From positions 1 through 64,000 of the forward strand of contig PAJV01000065.1 of NCBI GenBank assembly GCA_002706765.1: a DNA stretch of 64,000 nucleotides, given 5' to 3'. Source of the stretch: Gimesia sp. (GTDB taxonomy: Bacteria > Planctomycetota > Planctomycetia > Planctomycetales > Planctomycetaceae). How positions within the stretch are numbered: position 1 is the first letter of the stretch; the number at the start of each line of letters is the position of its first letter. Made by a program: the position numbers and the translations under genes. A model generated the notes under the pieces. The model saw only the letters and a list, made by a program, of their open reading frames with translations, did not search any database and was not told where the DNA came from. Shown here in pieces: positions 8,378-17,170 of the stretch.

Positions 8378-8965
8378 TTAGTCCCACCATTCATCAGCGG
8401 TAAAATATTGATCGTAGTCGTCGGTATTACCGTAGTCGTACCCATTCCCACTTACATCTTCTTCCGACCAGTCGGCGTCCCGGTTCTCTCGATATTCAGG
8501 ACGCTCGCCGTCGCCGTAAAATTCATTGGTGTAGAAGTAGTCTGTATTGGGTTCCCGGTAATCTCCGTAGCGGGTTTCAGAGTTGTCGTTTTCCCACCAG
8601 TCTTCGCCATCTTCCCACCAGGCTTGTGGCCAGTCATCGTCTTCGTAGTAATGGTCATCGCCATAGAACTCGTCGTCGTAGAGGTCGGATTCCCCATAGC
8701 GATAGGTATATTCTTCCTCGTCGTCGTACCACCAGTCATCGCTGAACCACTGTTCGTCCTCATCTTCGTTGTCGTACCACCACTCTTTCTCGAACCAGTA
8801 GTCATCTTCGTATCTGCTTGTTCCCCTCTCAAAGGCCGGATCTATAGATCTGTCGGAAATAGCCGGCTCCTGAGCATTCACTGAATTTAATACTGCGCCA
8901 CCCAGGGGGTTCAAATACAAACATAAGGTTAAGATGAAGAAATATTTCGACATCTGTACTACCAT
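8378..8965 (-). CDS. Exported highly acidic Asp/Glu/Tyr/Trp-rich protein
   Basis: This encodes 195 residues, or 191 if the ATG four codons later is used. A hydrophobic signal peptide ends near NSVNAQE. The rest is extremely rich in Asp, Glu, Tyr and Trp, with recurrent blocks such as DDYWFEKEWWYDN, SDDWWYDDEEEY and DDHYYEDDDW. No folded domain is visible. Such composition suggests an intrinsically disordered, cation-binding or wall-associated polymer-like protein. The stop codon is 139 bases before the start of the basic Gln/Arg-rich protein gene in the same direction, so both may be co-expressed. The reverse-strand frame across this gene is low-complexity and is taken as a shadow. No homologue is recognised. 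Confidence 0.6.
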   Translation of the reverse strand: MVVQMSKYFFILTLCLYLNPLGGAVLNSVNAQEPAISDRSIDPAFERGTSRYEDDYWFEKEWWYDNEDEDEQWFSDDWWYDDEEEYTYRYGESDLYDDEFYGDDHYYEDDDWPQAWWEDGEDWWENDNSETRYGDYREPNTDYFYTNEFYGDGERPEYRENRDADWSEEDVSGNGYDYGNTDDYDQYFTADEWWD

Positions 8966-9332
8966 TGCGATCTCCTTGTCTGAAAAGTGAAAAGGTTTTG
9001 ATTTCGGCTTGGACCGCCGACCCGCTGCAGTAGCTCGCGCCTCTACTGCGACATTATTTCAGATGCCGGATATCCGTGGAGAGTGATCAACCAGATCGTG
9101 ATATCTCGTTCGCTGCTGCATCTGAAGCCGTGCTCGCACATGGTGCAACCTCATGGCATTCCCTGCCGGCGTTGCGATTAAAAAATTGTGCAACATGTAT
9201 GCCAGCCACTAAGAACCTCGCAGAAAGTTCCACCGGGCTGCAGCGCAATTTTTCAAAGTGGGGATGAAAGCAGCAGTTGTATTTTCGATGCGTATTTCAG
9301 ATCGTGAAAAACGCATTGCGCGCGTTTGTGAA

Positions 9333-9482
9333 TTGACGATTAAGAAATCGTGTCAACACTTCCGCTGTGTCTGCTCAGCCTGCAGGCTGGTCGCGCAGCA
9401 CACAGCCCCCTGGTCTCTCGGGCGACAGCAGTTGCGCGTGTGCGTAAAAAAACGAGGCCCGTCAGCTGCAGGCCTCGTTTTT
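9333..9482 (+). ncRNA. Candidate structured small RNA ending at a terminator
   Basis: Three stem-loops follow each other. First, TTGACGATT pairs with AATCG-TG-TCAA (9333-9356, one two-base bulge). Second is a nested stem at 9364-9406 made of GCTGTGT/ACACAGC, CTGC/GCAG and the inner AGCC/GGCT around TGCA. Third, the terminator AACGAGGCC/GGCCTCGTT (9451-9479) is followed by five T residues. No protein gene explains the terminator on the plus strand. The 5' end is unknown and no strong promoter could be fixed. The pairings are seen in the sequence; that they form one RNA is inference. Confidence 0.4.
9446..9482. terminator. Strong hairpin terminator, probably bidirectional
   Basis: The stem AACGAGGCC (9451-9459) and GGCCTCGTT (9471-9479) is preceded by an A tract and followed by a T tract, so it can act on either strand. 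On the minus strand it would end transcripts that run past the fae-like gene. Confidence 0.8.
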
Positions 9483-9673
9483 AGATTGTGTCCAGATATC
9501 CTGTCGCGTCTCCAAGTCCATTTAGATCAGGAATAATAGATTGAGAGACGCTATGGTTGAATGTGAAGTACTCTCGTTTATCGTGAATTACAGCTGCACT
9601 CTGCAAGAATGTCGCGGCTCTCCGTGCACGCTGACGCAGTTCCGTTCGGACGACAGGATGTCACATCGAGTCG

Positions 9674-10222
9674 TTACAGAGTGCCGTCCAGACCTTTCTG
9701 GTAATACTTGTGTGTGATCTCATCCTGGTGTTCCAGCAGCCAGTCGATGGTGGGTTCGTTGTGCATCGCTTTATGAATCGCCAGCGCGGTCGCTTTGCGA
9801 TGAATTTCGAACAGGGCTTTGTGGTCCAGGTTCTCATCGGTGGCCGCGCCGGGATTCAGCCAGACCGAACAGATGATGCCCAGGTCATTCGCTTTCTCTT
9901 TGGGCAGATCCCCCGCACGGACGGCATCCAGCACCCCATTGGCAATTGCCGCCTGCACGGTTCCCATCAGAATATTCGTGTAGGCACTGCTCTTGACGGT
10001 CACCTTGCTTACCATCAGCGTCACGGGTCTGACCTGGATGTCAGTATTCAGAATCGCGAAGACTTTCGAGTGACCGGCTGACTGTCCGCCGGTCAGCGTG
10101 GCAATCGCGGTACCCACGGGGCCATCCAGTTCACCAATCACCACTTCCGGTTCCGCAGCCGTAAACGGGGGACCACCGGCCACCAGGCTTTCGCCCGTAC
10201 GCATCACAATTCGCTCGCTCAT
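9674..10222 (-). CDS. Formaldehyde-activating-enzyme (Fae) homologue lacking the catalytic His
   Basis: This encodes 182 residues with AAGGAG before the ATG. It matches the Fae family, which condenses formaldehyde with tetrahydromethanopterin: GESLVAGG at the start, a GPVGTAIATL segment, then TLMVSKVTVKS and AQAAIANGVLDAVRAGDLPKEKANDLGI. In the enzyme from Methylorubrum the catalytic His17 lies four residues before the IIG strand. Here the equivalent position is Glu24 in TAAEPEVVIG and no His is near. The protein is therefore a Fae-like paralogue rather than a proven enzyme. It may bind the pterin or sense C1 units. It stands alone in this window, without other H4MPT pathway genes. Confidence 0.85.
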   Translation of the reverse strand: MSERIVMRTGESLVAGGPPFTAAEPEVVIGELDGPVGTAIATLTGGQSAGHSKVFAILNTDIQVRPVTLMVSKVTVKSSAYTNILMGTVQAAIANGVLDAVRAGDLPKEKANDLGIICSVWLNPGAATDENLDHKALFEIHRKATALAIHKAMHNEPTIDWLLEHQDEITHKYYQKGLDGTL

Positions 10223-10363
10223 AAGAAGACTCCTTGCAGGTAAAGTTTAAGAAGCCCTCACCCTACCCGATCTTCAGAGAACCTTCAACCGGTTCGATCA
10301 AGTAACGTTTAACGGTAACTTATCGTGAGCGGCCTGGTGTTTATCACTGGTTATGAAGTCAAA

Positions 10364-11566
10364 TCAGGGGACCTTCCACAAGTGGGCCGTATTGTCATCG
10401 GACCCGGTAATAATTATTTTACTGTCCGGGCTGAAGGCCATTGCGTTGATTCCATCTTCATGCTTGAACGGTTTGGCTTTCAGTTTTCCGCTTTCAGAGT
10501 CCCAGAACCACAGTTTGTCATCAGAACTGACCGTCGCGATCGTTTTCCCATCAGGGCTATACGTAACGATTTCTACAAAGTCGGTATGGTCCAGTCGTTT
10601 TCCTCGTGAGCGACCATTACTCACGTCCCACAAGCGAGCCTTAGAGTCGGCTCCTCCGGTAATCGCCGTTTTGCTGTCCGGACTGAAAGCAACCGAGTAG
10701 AGAAATAAACCATGTTCCAGCGCGCTGCCTACAGCTTTTCCGGTTTTGACGTTCCAGAGTCGACCTGTATTGTCCTGGCTTCCGGTGATTACCGTCTTAC
10801 CATCTGGACTGTAAGCGACACTCACAACAGCGGCAGAATGGGGGAATGGTTTCCCCTGTGGTTCGCCGGTCTCCGCATCCCAGAGTTGCGCAGTGTTATC
10901 CGCACTGCCCGTAAGAACCAGTTTGTTGTCCGGGCTGAAAGCCACATCCAGTAATTCCAGTTCATGATGCAGTGGCTGACCTTTTTGTTCGCCTGTCGTC
11001 AGATCCCACAGGTAACCTGTTTTATTAAAGCAGCCTGTAACCAGAGATTTCCCATCCGGGCTGATTGCGATCGCTTTCAGGCCACCATGATTCTCAAGCG
11101 GTTCGCCCTGCAACTCCCGGGTTTCCACATCCCAAATACTGACCTTGCTTCCATGCTCAGTAAGTACCGTTTTTCCATCCGGGCTGAAGAGTACCGAATT
11201 CACATGTCCAAAATGTTTGAGTGGTTCCCCGATTTGTTGTCCGCTCGCGACATCCCAGAGACGCGCTGTCTGGTCGCGGCAGCCGGTAATCACTGTTTTG
11301 CCGTCCGGGCTGAAGGCCACACAATTGACTTCTCTTTCGTGTTTGAGCGGCCCTTCGAAATGGTCAGGCTTCACTACTTGCTTCTCAGCTGGTTTCTCTT
11401 GCGGTGCGTTGGTCGTCTGTTGCGGGGCTTCCTGATTTTGACAGGCGGTAGAAATGATCAGCAGGACAGCGACTGACAGAAATGGGAGCAGTCCCGAAAC
11501 GACAAGGCGAGTGTCTAATTCTGTTGTTACATGACACTCATTTTTATATCCTGACTGAGCAGTCAT
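10364..11566 (-). CDS. WD40-repeat lipoprotein
   Basis: The chosen ATG at 11566 has GGAG six bases upstream; an ATG four codons earlier lacks a ribosome-binding site. The N-terminal hydrophobic segment ends in the lipobox IISTAC, so the protein is probably lipid-anchored on the outer face of the cytoplasmic membrane or at the outer membrane. A Gln/Pro/Thr linker follows, then eight WD40 repeats of about 40 residues. Each has the core VAFSPDGKTVITG followed by LWD or a variant. Eight blades make a complete propeller. Such proteins are interaction scaffolds and are abundant in planctomycetes. No catalytic domain is attached and no partner gene is adjacent. Confidence 0.85.
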   Translation of the reverse strand: MTAQSGYKNECHVTTELDTRLVVSGLLPFLSVAVLLIISTACQNQEAPQQTTNAPQEKPAEKQVVKPDHFEGPLKHEREVNCVAFSPDGKTVITGCRDQTARLWDVASGQQIGEPLKHFGHVNSVLFSPDGKTVLTEHGSKVSIWDVETRELQGEPLENHGGLKAIAISPDGKSLVTGCFNKTGYLWDLTTGEQKGQPLHHELELLDVAFSPDNKLVLTGSADNTAQLWDAETGEPQGKPFPHSAAVVSVAYSPDGKTVITGSQDNTGRLWNVKTGKAVGSALEHGLFLYSVAFSPDSKTAITGGADSKARLWDVSNGRSRGKRLDHTDFVEIVTYSPDGKTIATVSSDDKLWFWDSESGKLKAKPFKHEDGINAMAFSPDSKIIITGSDDNTAHLWKVP

Positions 11567-11704
11567 CTGTTTCTCCATATCGATTCAATACTGATGATGT
11601 TCATTCCACTGGGAGCGCGGTTTCTGTAAATTACATCATAGTAGTCAAATGAACATTTTCGCAAGGGCCGCCAGCAGGGAAAACTCATTGCTGAATAGAA
11701 GCTG

Positions 11705-12034
11705 TTACGCAGGCGTTTTTGTAGCCCATCTCCCCAGTCGTGTTCCGGTCGCCACATGATCAATGAAACCATCACCACGATATTTCAGAATGATTTCATC
11801 TCCCCGTGAAATCAGCAGATCACTTTCACTCCACGCCCATTGATGCTCGCCTGCTTCTTTCATCGACTGAAACAAAGCAACTTCTGCTGATTCCAGTAAC
11901 TCAGGATTTTGAGGAACGATCATAAAGACACAGTCTCCCGTACTCTGGCTGAGATCAGGATGAAACAGGGTAAAGCCCAGGTGCTCTTGATTCACTGTTT
12001 GGAGTACCATCATTTTGACTGCTTCGGATGTCAT
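11705..12034 (-). CDS. Hypothetical soluble protein
   Basis: This encodes 109 residues with no signal peptide or membrane segment. The sequence alternates short strands and helices (FTLFHPDLSQS, CVFMIVPQNPELLESAEVALFQSM) and ends in a GDGFIDHVATGTRLGRW segment. No family was recognised. The start codon lies 11 bases after the stop of the esterase-like gene on the same strand, so the two are probably co-transcribed, with this one second. Confidence 0.55.
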   Translation of the reverse strand: MTSEAVKMMVLQTVNQEHLGFTLFHPDLSQSTGDCVFMIVPQNPELLESAEVALFQSMKEAGEHQWAWSESDLLISRGDEIILKYRGDGFIDHVATGTRLGRWATKTPA

Positions 12035-12045
12035 CTGCCTGCCCC

Positions 12046-13377
12046 CTACTTCCCAGCCTGTTCCTTCACGTGTTCCTTCACCGCATCAATAAATGCTTTG
12101 TGAATGTCACCGGGTGCGGCGTGGCCCATCAGGGGTTTGTTGATGACCTGCTTCTTCCCTTTCAACTGGTTATAGGCGGCATAGCAACTCGAAGGGGGGC
12201 ACGTGACGTCGATAAAACCGACGCTCATAATCGCATCCGCCTTCGCCCGGCTGGCGAAGTTCACTGCGTCCACGTACTGGGCCGCTTTCAGTTCTGTGCC
12301 CGCGGGCGAACCGTCGGGCAGTGTCGTGACCAGTTTCGGCCAGCCATTGATGCGTCCCGCAGCACGCCCGGAATGATCGCAGATGGCAGGTACGCCCGTC
12401 GCGATGAAGGTCACCCGTTGATCCAGACCACCGGCAGCCAGCGCCTGTCCGCCACCCTGGCTGTGGCCGATCACGATCAGGGTTTTTCCGTCCCACTCCG
12501 GTTGCGAGGTCAGATAATCCAGCGCGCGAATCAAACGTAAAAACATGCCGACAAAATAGGTTGTTTCGCGGTCCTCGCGACCGAAGTGCGGATAGCCCTT
12601 GAGAGGACCCGCATACTGTTCTTTATAGAACTCTGCCGACTTGCCGTTAGGCAGGCCATGCGCGTTGATGTCCAGCGACAGCATCTCCTGGTTGGCCCCT
12701 TTGATGGCATTGCTCAGCGAGGAACTGCGGACTCCCGCGCCGTGAACCCACAAAATCGCAGGCAGGCTTTTGGGTTTCGCATCTTTGGGTTTTCCCAGAT
12801 AGCCGGAGACCGGCGCTCCGCCGAGACAGTCCACCTGCAGATCAAAGCACTCAATTTTCTTGTCGGGCTGCTGGACCGGCGTCAGCTTCGCTTTTGCGGG
12901 AACTTCCGCCAGCTTGCGTTTCTGTTCCGTCCAGAACTCATCAAAGTCGGCAGGCACAGGCAGGCTGGGTTCAATCTCCAGTGGTGAAAATGCAGCGCCG
13001 GCTGTTTTCGTCAGTTGCCTGTTCTCATCCAGGGTCACCATACAGCGAAGAAATCCCGGCTTGCTGCAGGTTACTTTCACGATCGCCGGCTCACTGCCCA
13101 CTGTCAGCTTCCCGTTGGGATAATCAGGGCCGCTGCTGATGAAGTCATCAACCCGGTACGTCACCGTCATGCCATTTTCACCGGCGAGGGGCTTTCCGTC
13201 TTTCGTTACTGAAATCAGAAACGTTGCCTCTTCCCCCGTATTGTAAATCGCATCCGGCCGATCGGTCACGACGTTCAGTTCCAGTTTCTCTGCCGCGATG
13301 ACAGATTCACAGAACGAAAAAACAACCGCCAGCGCGATCAGGGGACAGACAATATTTCTCAGCAGTGGATGACGCAT
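12046..13377 (-). CDS. Exported acetyl-xylan-esterase-like alpha/beta hydrolase
   Basis: The start at ATG 13377 is chosen because AGGA lies eight bases upstream and a signal peptide follows directly (ending SVIAAEK). An upstream in-frame start adds 15 unneeded residues. The N-terminal part is an Ig-like region with TFLISVTKDGKPL. A hydrolase domain of the AXE1/carbohydrate esterase 7 type follows: PVPADFDEFW, the oxyanion segment LWVHGAG, the nucleophile elbow GHSQGG and a late catalytic His in MGHAAP. The family deacetylates xylan oligomers or cephalosporin C. The N-terminal extension and export suggest action on polysaccharide debris outside the cytoplasm. It is transcribed with a small hypothetical gene. 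Confidence 0.8.
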   Translation of the reverse strand: MRHPLLRNIVCPLIALAVVFSFCESVIAAEKLELNVVTDRPDAIYNTGEEATFLISVTKDGKPLAGENGMTVTYRVDDFISSGPDYPNGKLTVGSEPAIVKVTCSKPGFLRCMVTLDENRQLTKTAGAAFSPLEIEPSLPVPADFDEFWTEQKRKLAEVPAKAKLTPVQQPDKKIECFDLQVDCLGGAPVSGYLGKPKDAKPKSLPAILWVHGAGVRSSSLSNAIKGANQEMLSLDINAHGLPNGKSAEFYKEQYAGPLKGYPHFGREDRETTYFVGMFLRLIRALDYLTSQPEWDGKTLIVIGHSQGGGQALAAGGLDQRVTFIATGVPAICDHSGRAAGRINGWPKLVTTLPDGSPAGTELKAAQYVDAVNFASRAKADAIMSVGFIDVTCPPSSCYAAYNQLKGKKQVINKPLMGHAAPGDIHKAFIDAVKEHVKEQAGK

Positions 13378-13625
13378 GGGATATTCCTGTTCGATAGTCA
13401 ATTCAGATACTCCAGGCAGCAAACTTTATTCTATCAGACTTTCCTGCGAACGGAAGCAGAAGCTGACTGACAAACAGCCCCCTGCCTGTTTTTGCTGCCG
13501 GTGCTTCCCATCGCAGTCGGAATGATTCGAACTTTGCCGCTATTCTTTTAAGTCCACATCAATCACTTCACAATATTAATCGCATGCGATTTAATACGGG
13601 AGTCAGCCTGAAACCCTGTTTCAGG

Positions 13626-15848
13626 TTACGATTCCAGTTCCATGCCGCCGGCACTTTCGATGAAGAGCACGCGCGGCAGATCTCCGACGAATGTTTCCAT
13701 GCGGGCAAAGAACGCGGCCTCGGCACTTTCTTCAGGCGGTTCAAATCCGAGAATCACAACCGCGGCTTCAGCCGAGGTTTGTTGAATCGCCCGGGCAGGA
13801 TCGGAAGAGACCACAATCACCGGTTCGGCGGCAATCCGTGCGGAGGTGGAAAGTTCTTCAATGTGACGTGTCACTTCTTCGACCGCTTCAGCATTCGTGA
13901 CGGCACGCAGCACGCGAATCCGATTGTGACGCCATGCGGGGTTCTGATGTAACAGGTGCGCCAGCAGCAGCATCAGCGATCCATTCCGCCTGCCGCGCCA
14001 CCAGACGTCGATCGTACCGGTGGGGACATCCCAGGGATCGACTGCCAGACTGGTTACCTCTCCCGCTTCTTCCCGATAGCCCAGGAATCGCAGCGCGATG
14101 ATGCTGCGTCCCAGTCGTGAAACCAGACGAACGGTCGACCCGAAAGACTCTGACTTCTGAGGATTGTTAGGCCAGCCCAGCAAAACGGTATTCGGCCGCA
14201 AACCGCCAATGCCATGACATTGAACCAGGGCCTCGACTCCGTCCGAAAGATATTCCGAGACCACCACTGCCGGAAATGCGAGCAGTTCTTCTTTCGCAAT
14301 GAAAGCACGCAAGATGTTTTCGAATTTCTCGCGGCGTTCCGCGTGTTCCTCAATATCTCCCGTGACGACATGCGCAATTGAAAGAATGCCGTGCCCTGCT
14401 GTCAGCCAGTGACCATAGACCGCCAGATGCGGCCGATTCCAGGCCGTGCCGCTCAGCGTCAAAATGATCGGCCGCCAGTTCTTGGGGTGATAGGCTTCCT
14501 GTTCGAGTTTCAACAGACTTTGACGGGCGCGCTCAAATACCACGCCGCTTTGCAGGTCTCCCCAGCGCGATTCGATTTCGCGATAGTGAATAAACCAGTA
14601 TAAGCCGCTGATGACGACAATACTCGCGCTTGCCCAGATCCAGTTGGTCAAAAACATCACGGCCAGACAGCCCACAGCGCCCGCCAGAGAGACCGACCAG
14701 TTGCAATAGCGAAACGTCGGTCGATAGCTGGGATTCTTCGTCATGGCTTCATAAAACGTCGCCAGATTTAACAAACCGTATGTGATCATGAAAAACATCG
14801 TGATGATCGGCGCGATGGCATCCAGGTCGCCCAGCAGAATACAGATCTGGGCGATCACGAACGTCAGGACCGTTGCTCTGCGTGGCTCACGACTGGAGCC
14901 GCTGCCCGCACCAAAAAATGAAAGCCGTTTGAAAATATCGTCACGAGCGAACGCCTGCAGAATTCGTGGCGCACCCATCATGGAGCCTAATGCGGACGAG
15001 AGTGTCGCGGCGAACACGCCGGCGGTAATCAACACCGGCCAGACGGAAATGTTTTTCATGATCAGGTTATTCTCGATCAGCTCTGCATGCGGCCGCGTCC
15101 CTCCCAGCAGGAGCGCCAGTGACAGATAAATCACCGCAGTCACGATGACAGCGCCCAGTGTACCTTTCGGGATGGATCGAGAGGGGTTTTTCAAGTCCCC
15201 GGACATGTTCGCGCCTGCCATAATACCGGTCACCGCCGGGAAGAAAAGAGCAAACATGGTAAACAGCGATTCACCCGCGTCGTAGTGCGGCATGAGATTC
15301 TCGCGCATGATACCGAGATCAAAGCTGGAGAACGCACCCAGGTAGAATGACGCGAGTGCCGCCCCCAGAATGGCGAGAATGAAATACTGAACTTTGATGG
15401 TCCAGCCCGCTCCAATATAAACGCAGAGGAATGTCGCGACATTGATCAGCGTCGCGATGAGAACGAAATGCCCTTCCCAGGCAGAGAAGGTTCCCACAAA
15501 CGCCTCGGTAAAACCGATGACATACATGGCCACCGAGATGGCCTGCGCCAGGTAAAATACAATGCCGATCGCCCCGCCGAACTCAACGCCCAGGCTCCGG
15601 CTGATCAGGTAGTAGGCACCGCCCCCCTTGACGCGCGTGTTTGAGGCGATGGCAGAGAGTGACAGCGTCGTCAGCGTGGTGATCGTTTTCGAAGCCACCA
15701 CAATCAGAATCGCATACAGTACGCCCGCCTGTCCGACCACCTGGCCGAACCGCAAAAACATGATCACCCCCAGGATGGTCAGCGTACACGGTGTAAAAAC
15801 ACCACCAAACGTGCCGAACTTCATGCGCGGCTGGTCTTCCTGACTCAT
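13626..15848 (-). CDS. SLC12-type cation-chloride cotransporter / amino acid permease
   Basis: This encodes 740 residues. Residues 10-425 contain about twelve membrane segments of the APC superfamily, opening with KFGTFGGVFTPCTLTILGVIMFLRFG, which is the characteristic first helix of the Na-K-Cl and K-Cl cotransporter branch. KGGGAYYLISRSLG and GIMAGANMSGDLKNPSRSIPKGT mark the conserved helix 3 and helix 6 regions. The C-terminal 300 residues are soluble and, as in eukaryotic relatives, contain a Rossmann-like region. The substrate is inferred from the family: chloride with potassium and/or sodium. It is a single gene with no operon partner. Confidence 0.85.
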   Translation of the reverse strand: MSQEDQPRMKFGTFGGVFTPCTLTILGVIMFLRFGQVVGQAGVLYAILIVVASKTITTLTTLSLSAIASNTRVKGGGAYYLISRSLGVEFGGAIGIVFYLAQAISVAMYVIGFTEAFVGTFSAWEGHFVLIATLINVATFLCVYIGAGWTIKVQYFILAILGAALASFYLGAFSSFDLGIMRENLMPHYDAGESLFTMFALFFPAVTGIMAGANMSGDLKNPSRSIPKGTLGAVIVTAVIYLSLALLLGGTRPHAELIENNLIMKNISVWPVLITAGVFAATLSSALGSMMGAPRILQAFARDDIFKRLSFFGAGSGSSREPRRATVLTFVIAQICILLGDLDAIAPIITMFFMITYGLLNLATFYEAMTKNPSYRPTFRYCNWSVSLAGAVGCLAVMFLTNWIWASASIVVISGLYWFIHYREIESRWGDLQSGVVFERARQSLLKLEQEAYHPKNWRPIILTLSGTAWNRPHLAVYGHWLTAGHGILSIAHVVTGDIEEHAERREKFENILRAFIAKEELLAFPAVVVSEYLSDGVEALVQCHGIGGLRPNTVLLGWPNNPQKSESFGSTVRLVSRLGRSIIALRFLGYREEAGEVTSLAVDPWDVPTGTIDVWWRGRRNGSLMLLLAHLLHQNPAWRHNRIRVLRAVTNAEAVEEVTRHIEELSTSARIAAEPVIVVSSDPARAIQQTSAEAAVVILGFEPPEESAEAAFFARMETFVGDLPRVLFIESAGGMELES

Positions 15849-15869
15849 CGAGGGCTCACTGAAAAAGGG

Positions 15870-15898
15870 GTCAGGACTCTTATTCCGGGGTGACCCAT
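15870..15898. repeat. Possible degenerate half-copy of the 5041-5092 repeat
   Basis: AAAAAGGGGTCAGGACTCTT at 15873-15892 resembles one arm of the 52-base palindrome (AAAAAGGTGTCAGGAACCTT) with a few substitutions, but has no matching second arm. It lies just upstream of the transporter gene. The similarity may be a remnant or chance. Confidence 0.25.
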
Positions 15899-15976
15899 TT
15901 GAGGAATGCAGACTCGGCCTGCTGAAAATCGTTCGCGCATCATTTTATCAAATTCTCAGCAGAAAAGAAGGTAGAC

Positions 15977-16102
15977 TCAGCGCTGCTGACAGGCTGCGGC
16001 ATAGGATGAAAATTGTGTGAAGGATTTCTGCGGCACGCCTTCGATGTAAAATCTACAATTCACCAGGTGTTCAATCGCTGTGACAGTTAATTCTTGAGTC
16101 AT
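15977..16102 (-). CDS. Possible 41-residue small protein
   Basis: An ATG at 16102 (minus strand) opens a 41-codon frame that ends in TGA at 15977. It encodes MTQELTVTAIEHLVNCRF then YIEGVPQKSFTQFSSYAAAC and a basic end. GGGA lies about six bases upstream on that strand. It fills part of a 405-base gap between the transporter and the cytochrome-like gene and points the same way as the transporter gene. Its composition is protein-like but there is no recognised family, so this is only a candidate. The remainder of 15849-16253 shows no other gene. Confidence 0.3.
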   Translation of the reverse strand: MTQELTVTAIEHLVNCRFYIEGVPQKSFTQFSSYAAACQQR

Positions 16103-16253
16103 TCCTGTTCCCTGATTTCAGAAATCGGACCTCCAGAGCCGATAAGAAGGTTTAAGCCGATTATACAGATCACGGATACAGCGTCGGCCTCCAGCAACAG
16201 GGCATATTATTTTGCGTCACGGGCTTGCCTGTCGCGCATTCAGAGGAGCAGAA

Positions 16254-16718
16254 ATGAGCATGACGCAACGATGGTTACTGGTTATGGCGGGTGTTTTTTT
16301 CATCGCGGGCGCCGTCTCTGCCTCCAGTCAGTCCGAGAAGCCGGAAGCCGATCCCGGCGATCAGCAGGCGGCGTTGATGCTGGCGAAACTGGCCTGCAGT
16401 CAGAAAATCACCAATGGACTGGTCACCAAGAATTTTGACCAGATTCACCGGGGTGCCACCGACTTAAGCAGCATCTGTAATGCCACCGCCTGGGCGGCGC
16501 ATAAAGATCCCGTGTATGCCCATCATCGCACTGAACTCCGCAAACAGGCACAGAAACTCGCAAAGATGGCCGAAGAAAAAAATCTCGACGGCGCCACGTA
16601 TTCCTACATGCATTCGCTGAATACCTGCATCAACTGCCACGAATACTGCCGCGACGTGCTGAGCATCATTGACGACTCCAAAGTCAATCTGAAAGTCGTG
16701 CCGATTCCATCGAACTGA
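16254..16718 (+). CDS. Exported c-type cytochrome-like protein
   Basis: The start at ATG 16254 has AGGAG seven bases upstream and opens a signal peptide ending in SASSQS. The mature part is about 130 mostly helical residues with one haem-binding motif, CINCH (Cys125 to His129), near the C-terminus. A late CxxCH in a helical bundle is the layout of cytochrome c-prime and c-556-like proteins. A single-haem periplasmic electron carrier is therefore likely. Met as sixth ligand is not identifiable with certainty. The gene stands alone between divergent and convergent neighbours, so its redox partner cannot be inferred. Confidence 0.75.
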   Translation: MSMTQRWLLVMAGVFFIAGAVSASSQSEKPEADPGDQQAALMLAKLACSQKITNGLVTKNFDQIHRGATDLSSICNATAWAAHKDPVYAHHRTELRKQAQKLAKMAEEKNLDGATYSYMHSLNTCINCHEYCRDVLSIIDDSKVNLKVVPIPSN

Positions 16719-16756
16719 GCAGTCGGATCTCGGCTGGAGATGACATTGAGTGACTG

Positions 16757-17122
16757 CTATCTTAATGTACTAAAAAAAACTTGCAGCATGGCAAGTGGGA
16801 TGATCACAATTAATATTATTGAGAAAATCATGGAGAAAGAAACTAAGGCCGCAACAAATATGCTGGTGGATTTCATTTTGGCGATAAGCGAGTATGAAAA
16901 ATAAGCAATATTAACACAAAATAATAGCAATAAAGATAGCAGGATACTTTCCGAGTGGTTCCTTACAGATTCTTCCTGAAGGAAGTAGCAAGTAGTGAAA
17001 AAGGTAAAGTTGATAATTGATGCGATACACGACAAAACGCAAATGATTTGACTTTTGCTTCGTAAAACGACTTCATCTGATTGCCCGGCCAATTTGTATT
17101 TGTCACTTATTTTTCTATTCAC
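16757..17122 (-). CDS. Small membrane protein in an A+T-rich patch
   Basis: This encodes 121 residues with four likely membrane segments (starting near residues 26, 58, 85 and 100) after a charged start. The stretch 16750-17160 is visibly A+T-rich compared with both neighbours, and codon choice follows (many AAA, ATA and TTA). This suggests recent acquisition or weak selection. No family was recognised. The gene is on the minus strand, downstream of the GNAT gene and separated from it by a possible hairpin. Coding status rests mainly on the uninterrupted frame and the regular hydrophobic pattern. Confidence 0.5.
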   Translation of the reverse strand: MNRKISDKYKLAGQSDEVVLRSKSQIICVLSCIASIINFTFFTTCYFLQEESVRNHSESILLSLLLLFCVNIAYFSYSLIAKMKSTSIFVAALVSFSMIFSIILIVIIPLAMLQVFFSTLR

Positions 17123-17170
17123 AGCGTTAGCAATCCTCTCAATATTGGCACGGCAGAATAATCCGTGAGA

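Larger units (their letters stand above)
8966..9673. other. Long gap without a recognisable protein gene
   Basis: Two short open frames here (9076-9267 and 9258-9536, plus strand) lack a convincing ribosome-binding site and any recognisable domain, and the second runs through a terminator hairpin. The gap does contain consecutive stem-loops from 9333 to 9479, listed separately as a possible RNA gene. Confidence 0.6.

Noticed and set aside
9076-9536. Two short plus-strand frames in the gap before the Fae-like gene
   Set aside because: No ribosome-binding site or domain; the second reads through a terminator.
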